Positions 16,301 through 24,174 of a stretch of 64,000 nucleotides of DNA are shown here, one piece after another. Origin of the DNA: Roseibium hamelinense (GTDB lineage: Bacteria > Pseudomonadota > Alphaproteobacteria > Rhizobiales > Stappiaceae); contig NZ_VLLF01000001.1 in the NCBI RefSeq assembly GCF_007830545.1, positions 981,626-1,045,625 on the forward strand, read 5' to 3'. The position numbers and the translations under genes were made by a program. Position 1 is the stretch's first letter. Each line of letters starts with the position of its first letter. The notes below the pieces were generated by a model that was not told where the DNA came from, made no database searches, and saw only the letters and a list, made by a program, of their open reading frames with translations.

Positions 16301-16630
16301 TTATTCGGCGGGCCCGGATGCTTTTTTGAGACCGCGCTGGTCCAAGTCGGCGAATGAAGACGCCTTGATCTCCTTGACCGTAAACCGCGTCATATCCTTG
16401 AACAACCACACGCACTGGGGCAAAAACCAGGCGCACAACAGATAAATGGGCGAAATAGCAAATCCGTAGACCGAGGCTGCGGGAGTCGTCAGAACCGCCG
16501 CAATCACAATCGACACGCCGTGTGTGCCTGCAATCCACTCTATACCGCCCAAAAAACGCGCCAGAAGCCGGCCCACCCAGTGAGAAATTACGTAGGTGAA
16601 CGCCAGTCCGACAAGAAAAACCCAAAACAT
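16301..16630 (-). CDS. Small membrane protein, 109 aa
   Basis: Begins MFWVFLVGLAFTYVISHWVG and has three likely membrane spans followed by a soluble charged tail of about 30 residues (FTVKEIKASSFADLDQRGL). It is 89 bases upstream of the other small membrane protein on the same strand, so the two could form a pair. The family and function are unknown. Confidence 0.6.
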   Translation of the reverse strand: MFWVFLVGLAFTYVISHWVGRLLARFLGGIEWIAGTHGVSIVIAAVLTTPAASVYGFAISPIYLLCAWFLPQCVWLFKDMTRFTVKEIKASSFADLDQRGLKKASGPAE

Positions 16631-16822
16631 GATGCACTGTCCCGTGTATTAGTATCTTATGACACGTGACCTATGCCAGGCGCCTCAATGATCAAGCGCC
16701 GAAAACAAAAAGTATGTCAATCAAACGAGACAGATAAGGCAGTCAATCATTATGGACGCATTTACACCTTGACTTGGTGATCCCCCGCTTCGGCAGCCGT
16801 CCGGCTGAGCTTTGAATGGTTG

Positions 16823-17815
16823 TTAAAACGTCCTCTCCATCAGCGGCTGCAAGGCGGGGTGAATGGTGGGGCTTTCCTCACGCAGGAACCGCAGCAGGGC
16901 TTTTTCGTTTTCGTGCATCAGGCCATCCCGGCCGATCCGGTTGACCAGCCAGTGAGCTTCGTCTTCGCTCACCACTTCGTTCGCGGCAATTTCGGCAGAC
17001 ATCGCCGCGCCGCGCTGCGCGGCAATGCTGTCCTCACGCTGAAGACCTGACCGGACCCCGCCGGTTCCGCCGGTAAACATCGATTTGAAGAACCCGCCGA
17101 GACCACCTTCAAACCCGCCGGGTTGCTCAAGCCAGTTTTCGCGCCGCAATGCCACTTCTCGCGAGGGCGGTTGATAGCCGGACAGCGCCATCAGATAGTT
17201 CGCGACCGCCTTGGCAAACAGTTCCGACCATGCCGGGGCGTTCTCAGCTTCGACGGTGGCGTCGTTGATGTCGAACAGGATCTCTGCTTCCATTTTGGAA
17301 ATCGCAATGCTGGCGCTGCCCGCAGAGGCGTAAAGGATCCGCCGCAAGAGCTCGACTTCCCCATCGGAAATCACGCCGGGCTTCAACTTATGCCCCGCCC
17401 GGGTACAGCCGCTCCCGGTCAGGGCCGATTGCTTGACCGCCTCAAGTGCAAACCGTTCCAGCGCAGCCGGTGCTTCTGTTGCCTTCTCCAGGACCTTGAG
17501 GACCACATCCAACTCGGTGCGGGTGCACACATGACCATCCGCGGTGATCTGATTGATCAACCAGGTTGCGTGGTCGTCGCTCACATACCCCTCCGGCCGG
17601 GCTTGCTCGACAAGAAGCACACAAACCGCCTCAGGCAACAAGTCGTACCAGCCCTCGGCATAGGTGCAGTCCGCATTGTTCAGCCTGAACAGCGCTTCTC
17701 CTTCTTCAAGGGAGATTGCCCCGTCTCCGAATATGTAGCGGCGCACCTGAAGAATGTCCTCGGCCGAAACCGCGCCGTCTGCAATCTTTGTGTCTACAAA
17801 TGCTGCCAGTTCCAT
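16823..17815 (-). CDS. Acidic two-repeat protein, TerB-like pattern (tentative)
   Basis: A 330-aa soluble protein made of two similar halves. Each starts with a DG/PG-(A/V)IS-E-(E/V) type element and a helix (EDILQVRRYIFG; GEVELLRRILYA). Each continues with an aspartate-rich segment (LFRLNNADCTY; LFDINDATVEA) and closes with a V-S-(D/E)-D/E-(H/A)-(A/H)-W-L-(I/V)-N element (SDDHATWLINQITADG; SEDEAHWLVNRIGRDG). The pattern of DG-x-I-S and regular helices recalls TerB-like or EF-hand-derived helical domains, but I cannot assign it. The open frame extends further upstream through the EF-hand gene's terminator. The ATG at 17815, with AGGAAGG just upstream, is the sensible start. Confidence 0.65.
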   Translation of the reverse strand: MELAAFVDTKIADGAVSAEDILQVRRYIFGDGAISLEEGEALFRLNNADCTYAEGWYDLLPEAVCVLLVEQARPEGYVSDDHATWLINQITADGHVCTRTELDVVLKVLEKATEAPAALERFALEAVKQSALTGSGCTRAGHKLKPGVISDGEVELLRRILYASAGSASIAISKMEAEILFDINDATVEAENAPAWSELFAKAVANYLMALSGYQPPSREVALRRENWLEQPGGFEGGLGGFFKSMFTGGTGGVRSGLQREDSIAAQRGAAMSAEIAANEVVSEDEAHWLVNRIGRDGLMHENEKALLRFLREESPTIHPALQPLMERTF

Positions 17816-17894
17816 CGCCTTCCTGAGCCCCCGCGCGTCCTCACATCCGCAAGAGGTTATGGGACAAGGTTTGATTTTTCGATAAGGCGCACAC

Positions 17895-17927
17895 GATAAA
17901 AAATGGGGCCGCTGCGACAGCGGCCCC
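17895..17927 (-). terminator. Rho-independent terminator of EF-hand gene
   Basis: Perfect 10-bp stem (GGGGCCGCTG / CAGCGGCCCC) with a three-base loop, followed on the minus strand by ATTTTTTATC. It lies about 100 bases past the EF-hand stop codon. Confidence 0.9.
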
Positions 17928-18023
17928 AATAGCACCTTCCGCACACGGGGTGGGGGAGCGGTGTAGGAAGGTGCAACGGGGACGGCCGTTTTTCGGCGAC
18001 CGGCGTCAATCCCCGAGCTTGGG

Positions 18024-19025
18024 TCAGCCTCGTCCTGTCTGACCGTGTTTCTTGTGATGGGCGTCGCCGCGCTGGTGTTCACCGTGGCGATGCTTCTTGC
18101 CGTGTTTGCCGCGCTGCATGTCGGCCTTTGTCACGACGCCGTCTTGGTTGCGGTCAAGACGCTCGACCAGATTGGAAGTCGGGGCTGCAAACTCCTCCTG
18201 GGTGATTTCCAGCGAGCCATCCTTGTCGAGGCGCTGGAACATCCGCACCACACGGTCGTTGCTGACTTCCGCGAAGATGTTCCGGAACCCATCAAGCTGG
18301 AAGCTGCCGGCACCATCGGGATCGGCCAATGCATAGAGCGCATCACGGGCCTGCTCGAATTCGGCGCGGGTCACCGTGCCGTTGCCGTCCGCATCCATGT
18401 AATTGAACACCGCCCGCATTTGACCGCGCGGACCGTGGGCGTGGTGGTGGCGTCCCTTGCCGCGCGCGGCATCACGGCCGCCGCCCTTGCCGTTTTCACC
18501 CGCCTTCTGGCCATGGCGGTCAACCCGCGTCAGTTCGCCATCGCCGTTGCGATCAAAGCGGTTGAACATGCGGTCGGTGATTTCAATAAAGTCTTCTTGT
18601 GTGACCACTCCGTCACCGTTCCGGTCGAGACGCTGAAAACCTCTCACCTGCCGGTCCGCGCTGCGATCCATGAAGTGGGCCTTGAACTCATCAAGTGTCA
18701 AACTGCCCGACCCTGTGGTGTCGGCCTTGGCGAAGGCCTCGGCATTGACCGTATCGACATCTTCCTGGGTAAAAGAGCCGTCGCCGTTCAGATCAAAGCG
18801 CTCGAACAGGCGCTCCATGCGCTGTTCTCCACGGCCGCCCCAACGCTTGCCTTCGCCGCGATGGGACATGCGCATCGGCTTGCCCGCGTCATGGGAGTCC
18901 GCTTGCGTTGCGGCTGGTGCTGGTGGGGCTGACTGGCTTTGTGCACTTGCCATGGAAGCGGTCAACGCAGTTCCGGCAATCAGGGCAGCCATTGCTGCTG
19001 CTGCAATCTTCGTTGCTTTTCTCAT
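18024..19025 (-). CDS. Exported EF-hand calcium-binding protein
   Basis: A 333-aa protein with a Sec signal peptide (KIAAAAMAALIAGTALTASM, cleavage near ASA-QS). About eight EF-hand loops follow: DLNGDGSFTQED, DTTGSGSLTLDE, DRNGDGVVTQED, DRNGDGELTRVD, DADGNGTVTRAE, a degenerate DPDGAGSFQLDG, DKDGSLEITQEE and DRNQDGVVTKAD. His/Gly/Lys-rich linkers (GKGRHHHAHGPRG; HGKKHRHGEHQ) could also bind metal. It would act in the periplasm as a Ca2+ buffer or sensor. The ATG at 19025 has AAGGAG eight bases upstream. It is transcribed divergently from an OmpR-type two-component system, with an apparent operator between them. Confidence 0.9.
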   Translation of the reverse strand: MRKATKIAAAAMAALIAGTALTASMASAQSQSAPPAPAATQADSHDAGKPMRMSHRGEGKRWGGRGEQRMERLFERFDLNGDGSFTQEDVDTVNAEAFAKADTTGSGSLTLDEFKAHFMDRSADRQVRGFQRLDRNGDGVVTQEDFIEITDRMFNRFDRNGDGELTRVDRHGQKAGENGKGGGRDAARGKGRHHHAHGPRGQMRAVFNYMDADGNGTVTRAEFEQARDALYALADPDGAGSFQLDGFRNIFAEVSNDRVVRMFQRLDKDGSLEITQEEFAAPTSNLVERLDRNQDGVVTKADMQRGKHGKKHRHGEHQRGDAHHKKHGQTGRG

Positions 19026-19150
19026 CCCAAAAACTCCTTGGGCTCGTGGGTGCAGTTCCTCACTGCGATGAGCTGAAGGTAGGCACGACTTGTCGCAAAA
19101 ATACGGGCGGAAACGACCCGATGTGTCGCCAGCTGTCGTATCGGGCAAAC

Positions 19151-19170
19151 CTGTTACACCCTGTTACACC
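19151..19170. promoter_or_regulatory. Tandem 10-bp direct repeat, likely response-regulator site
   Basis: Two exact head-to-tail copies of CTGTTACACC lie between the EF-hand gene and the response regulator gene. OmpR/PhoB-type regulators typically bind direct repeats spaced about one helical turn. The site is well placed to control both divergent units. Confidence 0.65.
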
Positions 19171-19262
19171 TTTCACGGACAATCTGCGGATTTTGGGATA
19201 GGTGCAGACAAGAAGCTCTCCATTTTCTATTCAGGAGACCAACGGCAACCGGAGCAAGACGC

Positions 19263-19988
19263 GTGAACGAACCGAGCGCTCACATATTGGTGGTGGATGA
19301 CCACCGCGATATTCGCGAAACGCTGGCGCGCTATTTAGTCAAAAACGGATTGCGCGCGACGACAGCAGAAAGCGCGGCCCATGCCCGAAAAGCCCTAAAG
19401 GCCGCCTCGGTCGATCTTGTCGTGCTCGACATCATGATGCCTGGCGAAGATGGATTGTCCCTGTGCCGTCACCTGGTCGAAACAGGTTCATTGCCGGTTA
19501 TTTTGCTCACTGCCATGGCCGAGGACACGGACCGGGTGATCGGCCTTGAAATCGGCGCGGACGATTATGTCACCAAGCCGTTCAATCCGCGTGAACTGCT
19601 GGCACGGATCCGGGCTGTCCTGCGCCGCACCAGCCAGGTGCCGAAGGAGCGCGATCCGATCGACCAGGAACAGATGTTGTTCGACGGCTGGACACTGAGC
19701 GTAACCAGACGCGAGCTGGTTGACCCGTCCGGCGTCAATGTGCCGTTGTCGAGCGGCGAATTTCAGTTGCTTTGCGCATTCTTAAAACGGCCCAAGATGG
19801 TGTTGAACCGGGACCAGCTTCTGGACCTGACAACGGGGCGTGCACCAACCGTGTTCGACCGGTCGATCGACAATCAGGTATCGCGCCTTCGCCGCAAGAT
19901 TGAAGAGGATCCGAAAGACCCGAAACTGATCAAAACCGTCTGGGGCGGTGGCTATATGTTCACCGCCGATGTGTCGGACGGTGCCTGA
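19263..19988 (+). CDS. OmpR-family response regulator
   Basis: A 241-aa protein with a receiver domain (acidic pocket VVDDHRD, phospho-acceptor Asp56 in VVLDIMMPGEDG, switch Thr in LLTAMAED, Lys in YVTKPFNPREL) and a C-terminal winged helix (NQVSRLRRKIEEDP then WGGGYMF). GTG is the start, with GGAG eight bases upstream. It abuts the kinase gene exactly (TGAATG), implying translational coupling. Likely targets are its own promoter and the divergent EF-hand gene, through the tandem repeat at 19151. Confidence 0.95.
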   Translation: MNEPSAHILVVDDHRDIRETLARYLVKNGLRATTAESAAHARKALKAASVDLVVLDIMMPGEDGLSLCRHLVETGSLPVILLTAMAEDTDRVIGLEIGADDYVTKPFNPRELLARIRAVLRRTSQVPKERDPIDQEQMLFDGWTLSVTRRELVDPSGVNVPLSSGEFQLLCAFLKRPKMVLNRDQLLDLTTGRAPTVFDRSIDNQVSRLRRKIEEDPKDPKLIKTVWGGGYMFTADVSDGA

Positions 19989-21428
19989 ATGACCTGGTTC
20001 TCGTGGCGGCGGCTGGTTCCAACAAGCCTGGCAGGTCAACTCATTGCCCTGTTGCTGGCCGCGATCGTTGCTGCACAGGCCATCAGCATCTGGGTGTTTC
20101 ATGACGAGCGGCGCATAGCAGTTTTGCAGGTTGCCCGCGACAACCTTCTGACGCGCGCCATCTCAATCGCCGAACTGATCGAAGAGACCCCTCCAGCGAT
20201 CCATGACCGGGTTCTGACGGCCAGTAGCAGCCGGTTCGCTTCTTTCTGGATCGCTGCCAACCCGGTTGTCACGGAGAACGGGAATTCCGCGCCGGAACAA
20301 AGGCTGCGGAGTTATCTCGGCGAACGGTTCGAAACACCTCGCGAGGTTCTGCTTCGAATTGAGGGGGCGGACAAAGAACGTCCGAAGCGGCAAAGTCCGG
20401 CAACCGGTGCGGCCGAAAACACCGGCGGCCGCGACTGGCACTCTCAAGACGGCAAACGCCGGGATGGCAGCCTTCGCAAGGTGTTCCGCCGGGAAATTGA
20501 CCTGACCCTTTCAATCCCGCTGAACAGCGGTGAATGGCTGAATGTTGCGACCAGCTACCGTCCGCCTCCGCAGCCGGTGTTGCCGCTGCTCGTTCAGCTC
20601 ACATTGATGGCCCTGGCGATCATCGTCATCGTGGGGCTGGCCGCCCGTCGCATTGCACGGCCCTTGCACGATCTTGCTGCGGCCGCAGGAAAGCTGGGCC
20701 GCGGCGAGGATATTCCCGCCCTGAAGGTTGGCGGACCGCGCGAGGTCCGGGCCGTGACGACGGCTTTCAACGACATGCAGGACCGGCTGACCCGGTTCGT
20801 CAACGACCGAACCCGCATGCTTGCTGCCATAAGCCACGACCTGAGAACACCGATCACATCCCTCCGGCTCCGGGCCGAGTTCATCGAAGATGAGGAAAAC
20901 CGGGAGAAGATCATCGCGACGCTGGATGAGATGAGCGCCATGACCGAGGCAACGCTGGCATTTGCCCGTGACGAGGCGAAAAAGGAAGACGCTCAACCAA
21001 CCGCACTGGACAGTCTGCTGGAAAGTCTTGCCTCCGACCATCAGGACATGGGCCATGACGTTTCTCTGGAACCAGCGGAACGTATCATCGTGACCTGCCG
21101 GCCGGTCTCGTTGAAACGGGCCCTCAGAAACCTGATCGACAATGCGATCCGATACGGCGGACAGGCCGAGTTGAGCCTGTCCAGCGACGCGGACGATGCC
21201 ATTGTGCTGGTGCGTGACAACGGGCCCGGCATACCCGATGACCGTCTCAAGGATGTGTTCGAACCGTTCGTCCGGCTGGAGGAATCCCGCAGCGAGGAAA
21301 CCGGCGGAATTGGTCTTGGCCTCGCGATCACGCGGTCGATCATCCACGCCCATGGTGGCAGGATCTATCTGCGAAACCGGACCGACAGCGGCCTGGAGGC
21401 GGAAATACGGCTTCCCCGAAGCAGCTGA
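19989..21428 (+). CDS. Membrane sensor histidine kinase
   Basis: A 479-aa kinase: a first membrane span at residues about 14-36, a periplasmic sensor of roughly 170 residues with a basic, Gly/Arg-rich section, and a second span (LTLMALAIIVIVGLAA). Then come a HAMP linker, H-box AISHDLRTPITSL and ATP-binding motifs N (LIDNAIRYGG), G1 (VRDNGPGIPDD) and G2 (GGIGLGLAI). It phosphorylates the partner regulator encoded immediately upstream. The signal is not evident. Calcium or a cationic compound is a fair guess given the adjacent EF-hand gene, but this is inference. Confidence 0.95.
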   Translation: MTWFSWRRLVPTSLAGQLIALLLAAIVAAQAISIWVFHDERRIAVLQVARDNLLTRAISIAELIEETPPAIHDRVLTASSSRFASFWIAANPVVTENGNSAPEQRLRSYLGERFETPREVLLRIEGADKERPKRQSPATGAAENTGGRDWHSQDGKRRDGSLRKVFRREIDLTLSIPLNSGEWLNVATSYRPPPQPVLPLLVQLTLMALAIIVIVGLAARRIARPLHDLAAAAGKLGRGEDIPALKVGGPREVRAVTTAFNDMQDRLTRFVNDRTRMLAAISHDLRTPITSLRLRAEFIEDEENREKIIATLDEMSAMTEATLAFARDEAKKEDAQPTALDSLLESLASDHQDMGHDVSLEPAERIIVTCRPVSLKRALRNLIDNAIRYGGQAELSLSSDADDAIVLVRDNGPGIPDDRLKDVFEPFVRLEESRSEETGGIGLGLAITRSIIHAHGGRIYLRNRTDSGLEAEIRLPRSS

Positions 21429-21644
21429 AACAAGCCCCTGTCCAGCAGACCAAGCGGCAGCCCGAGCCAACGGTCCGTCCTCTGCAACAGCCCAAACACA
21501 ACCCGAAAACACCTTTAAGTTGTTTTCATTTTTCAGTGCAATCAGATTCGACTTTCCCTAAGGGAATGGCTAAACTGCCCACGCAATCAAGAGGGCTCAG
21601 AAACCCCACGCATTTTCCGATTGGCAGACTGATGGGAGGGTGGC

Positions 21645-22070
21645 ATGGCGCGTTCATTCAAGACATACAAATTCAAGAACGACAGCGGCACGAAGGCGAA
21701 TGATCTACACATTATCTGGGGGATCACATCTGTCGAAATCATCGGAGTCGACGGGATCAAGCCGGACGACCCGAAAGCGGACTATTCCTTAAGCGAAACC
21801 GGCGGAAAGTCGGATATTGGCGAGCACGAGGTGGCGAAGGGGGAAACGGTCAAAGTACGTGTGAAGACACCACACTTGGTGCCGCCGAAACGGGTCAGAT
21901 ACCAATGGACCTTTGATGGCAAGGCCATCAGCAAATTCGCGACGATCGCCTTTGAAGATCCGGATGAGGATGACACGCCCGAAGAAGTCGCCGTCCGCCG
22001 GTTTGAGGAGCGGATGGACGTCCTCTCAGACAGGCTCGAAATGCTTATCGACATGAACCGGCTGAGATAG
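21645..22070 (+). CDS. Hypothetical protein, 141 aa
   Basis: Not recognised. The N-terminal part is beta-rich and begins MARSFKTYKFKNDSGTKAND. It looks like a small beta-sandwich (LHIIWGITSVEIIGVDG, VKVRVKTPHLVPPKRVRYQW). The C-terminus is an acidic hinge (EDPDEDDTPEE) and a charged helix (RRFEERMDVLSDRLEMLIDM) that may oligomerise. There is no signal peptide. It stands alone between the kinase and the convergent FGE gene. GGAGGG occurs about ten bases upstream of the ATG. Confidence 0.65.
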   Translation: MARSFKTYKFKNDSGTKANDLHIIWGITSVEIIGVDGIKPDDPKADYSLSETGGKSDIGEHEVAKGETVKVRVKTPHLVPPKRVRYQWTFDGKAISKFATIAFEDPDEDDTPEEVAVRRFEERMDVLSDRLEMLIDMNRLR

Positions 22071-22127
22071 CAGGAGCCATAAAGGCCGTGGCCCGCGAGG
22101 CCTGCGGGTCACGAGCTCGCCGTTCGA

Positions 22128-23108
22128 TCAGTGCTCAGGCGTGTCTCTCACAATCCGAAACCCGATGTGGTTGGTGCCAAGGCTGCGTTCGGCATTTTGC
22201 CGGGCGGCGGGCCGGTATCTCAGGCAGTAGGATGGGGCACAGAGCCAGGACCCGCCTTTGACAACGTTCATGGCGCCGACATCGGGATGGGAGAAGCTGG
22301 CTGCGAGGATCTCAGGTGGTCCATCGGGATCCGTAGAGGCAGGGCTGGGGTGGCCGGGAACCCACCAGTCGGACACATGCTCCCAAACATTCCCGGCCAT
22401 GTCGTAAAGACCGTAGGCGTTTGGCGGATAGGATCCGACCGGAGCCGATCCGTGATGCCCGTCTTCCTTGGTGTCGACACTTGGAAACAGGCCTTGCCAG
22501 GTATTGGCTTTCCAGCCTTGGCTCGGATCATAGCCGTCGCCCCAGGTGTATTCCGCGCCATCGAACCCGCCGCGCGCCGCAAACTCCCATTCCGCCTCCG
22601 TCGGCAGCCGGCCACCCGCCCATTCGGCATAAGCGCGCGCGTCTTGCGGCGAGATCTGCACCACCGGATGATCATCCTTGCCGTCGATGGAGCTGCCGGG
22701 GCCTTCCGGTTGCCGCCAGTTCGCGCCTGGAACATAGCGCCACCAAACCCTGAAATCCGAAAGATCCACCTTCCCCGGTGGCTGGGCGAACACCATCGAC
22801 CCGGCGCGCAACAGCTCCTCGGGAAGATTGGGGTTCTCGTTCGGGTCCAGATCCCGTTCCGCAGTGGTGACATATCCGGTCGCCTCAACAAAGGCTCTGA
22901 ACTCGGCATTGGTGACTTCTGTTTTCTTGATAAGGAACGGGCTGACCGTAACCTCCCGCTCTGTGGCTTCCTCCCGATAGTGGTCGTTCGACCCCATGGT
23001 GAAGGTCCCGCCTTCAAGCGCGACAAACGCGGAGCTGTCGGCACGGGCAGATGCCGCCAGCAGGATTGCGCCGGTCGCAGCGGCGGCAATATATCTTCTT
23101 GTTTTCAT
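22128..23108 (-). CDS. Exported formylglycine-generating enzyme
   Basis: A 326-aa SUMF1/FGE-family protein with a signal peptide (RRYIAAAATGAILLAASARA). The fold signatures are GGTFTMGS, GRLPTEAEWEFAARGG, DMAGNVWEHVSDWW and NHIGFRIVR. In GGSWLCAPSYCLRYRPAAR the two cysteines, Cys290 and Cys295, match the copper-binding catalytic pair of aerobic FGE (Cys336/Cys341 in human SUMF1). It should oxidise the active-site Cys of a sulfatase to formylglycine, outside the cytoplasm. It is the last gene of a three-gene unit headed by an exported sulfatase, its obvious client. Retention of both cysteines separates it from EgtB/PvdO-type relatives. Confidence 0.92.
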   Translation of the reverse strand: MKTRRYIAAAATGAILLAASARADSSAFVALEGGTFTMGSNDHYREEATEREVTVSPFLIKKTEVTNAEFRAFVEATGYVTTAERDLDPNENPNLPEELLRAGSMVFAQPPGKVDLSDFRVWWRYVPGANWRQPEGPGSSIDGKDDHPVVQISPQDARAYAEWAGGRLPTEAEWEFAARGGFDGAEYTWGDGYDPSQGWKANTWQGLFPSVDTKEDGHHGSAPVGSYPPNAYGLYDMAGNVWEHVSDWWVPGHPSPASTDPDGPPEILAASFSHPDVGAMNVVKGGSWLCAPSYCLRYRPAARQNAERSLGTNHIGFRIVRDTPEH

Positions 23109-23114
23109 GAAGCT

Positions 23115-24104
23115 CTATTGCGCTCCGAGTTGAAAGGAGAACACCGTGCGCCAATCGTTCTTCATGTCAACCACAGTCCAGCCACGTTCCCGCGCTTCGG
23201 TCAGCGCATTGTCCAAACCGCCAATTGTCGAGCCCTTGTCATAAGCCCACTCACGCTCGGCATCCGTATGATGGATCAAAAGCGCAAAGCCCGGACGGTC
23301 CCCGCCCCGGTCAGTGTATTGCAGCATTTGATGATCCCCATCGGAATTGCCGCCTGCAAACACGGGCCGCCGTCCGATGTGATGGTTGATCGCAACCGGT
23401 TTGCCCGCCTTGTCATCATAGAAAAACAGCTCCGGCAGTTTAACCGTTTCCGCGGTTGTTTCCGTGACCTGAAACTCGGAGCGAATGCTGGATCCGATCA
23501 CCTGTTCGGGGGGAATTCCGTAGACCTGTTCGGAAAACACCCGGATAAAATCGATGCCTCCTCCCGAAACGATGTAGGTCTTGAAGTCGTTGTCCCTCAA
23601 ATACACGAGCAGCTCGATCATTGGCTGGTACACCATCTGATGATAGCGCTGGCCAGATGTGGGATGGCGCGCGGAGGCAAGCCACTCGCCGACGGACTGT
23701 TTGAAATCACCGGTCGTCATTCCCGAATGGCTGGCGGCGATCACGTCCAGAAGTCCGTCATGACCGCTGGCGAGCACCCCTTGCATGTCGCCTTCCGCTG
23801 CGGCTTCCAAGACCGGGTTCTGTGCGAGCATATCGGGATTGTTTTTTGCCATTTCGCCAACACGATCGATGGCATAGGCAAGCTGAAAGTAAAAAGGCTG
23901 CTCAGCCCACAGCGTTCCGTCATTGTCGAAGACAGCGATCCGCTCGGCCGGAACGATATAAGCTGGGTTTCCCGGTTGGACCGCCTCGCGAACAAAAGAC
24001 AAGATGTTTGATTTGGCTTCGCCATCCCGCCAGGACGGCAGTGGATCTGCGAGCGCAGCTCCCATGCTGAAGGCGAAGGCAAAGATCAGAATGGCAAGCC
24101 TCAT
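23115..24104 (-). CDS. Exported HAD-superfamily phosphatase
   Basis: A 329-aa protein with a signal peptide (RLAILIFAFAFSMGAALA) and intact HAD motifs: motif I VFDNDGTLW (Asp60, Asp62), motif II YIVSGGGIDF, a lysine further on in the DDKAGKP region, and motif IV GGNSDGDHQML. It belongs with periplasmic HAD phosphatases of unknown substrate that are often found beside sulfatases. The ATG at 24104 has CAGGAG upstream. It lies six bases before the FGE start and 70 bases after the sulfatase stop, so the three genes look like one operon for breakdown of sulfated and phosphorylated compounds. Confidence 0.88.
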   Translation of the reverse strand: MRLAILIFAFAFSMGAALADPLPSWRDGEAKSNILSFVREAVQPGNPAYIVPAERIAVFDNDGTLWAEQPFYFQLAYAIDRVGEMAKNNPDMLAQNPVLEAAAEGDMQGVLASGHDGLLDVIAASHSGMTTGDFKQSVGEWLASARHPTSGQRYHQMVYQPMIELLVYLRDNDFKTYIVSGGGIDFIRVFSEQVYGIPPEQVIGSSIRSEFQVTETTAETVKLPELFFYDDKAGKPVAINHHIGRRPVFAGGNSDGDHQMLQYTDRGGDRPGFALLIHHTDAEREWAYDKGSTIGGLDNALTEARERGWTVVDMKNDWRTVFSFQLGAQ

Positions 24105-24174
24105 GGGGGCTCCTGAGCAAGTATTCGGTTGTTGAGAGCGGATGGCGGGCGGACCCGCCATCCTGTGGCATAGA

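Noticed and set aside
22131..24011. 626-codon plus-strand frame over the FGE and phosphatase genes
   Set aside because: Antisense shadow of two well-supported minus-strand genes; no ribosome binding site and no domain.
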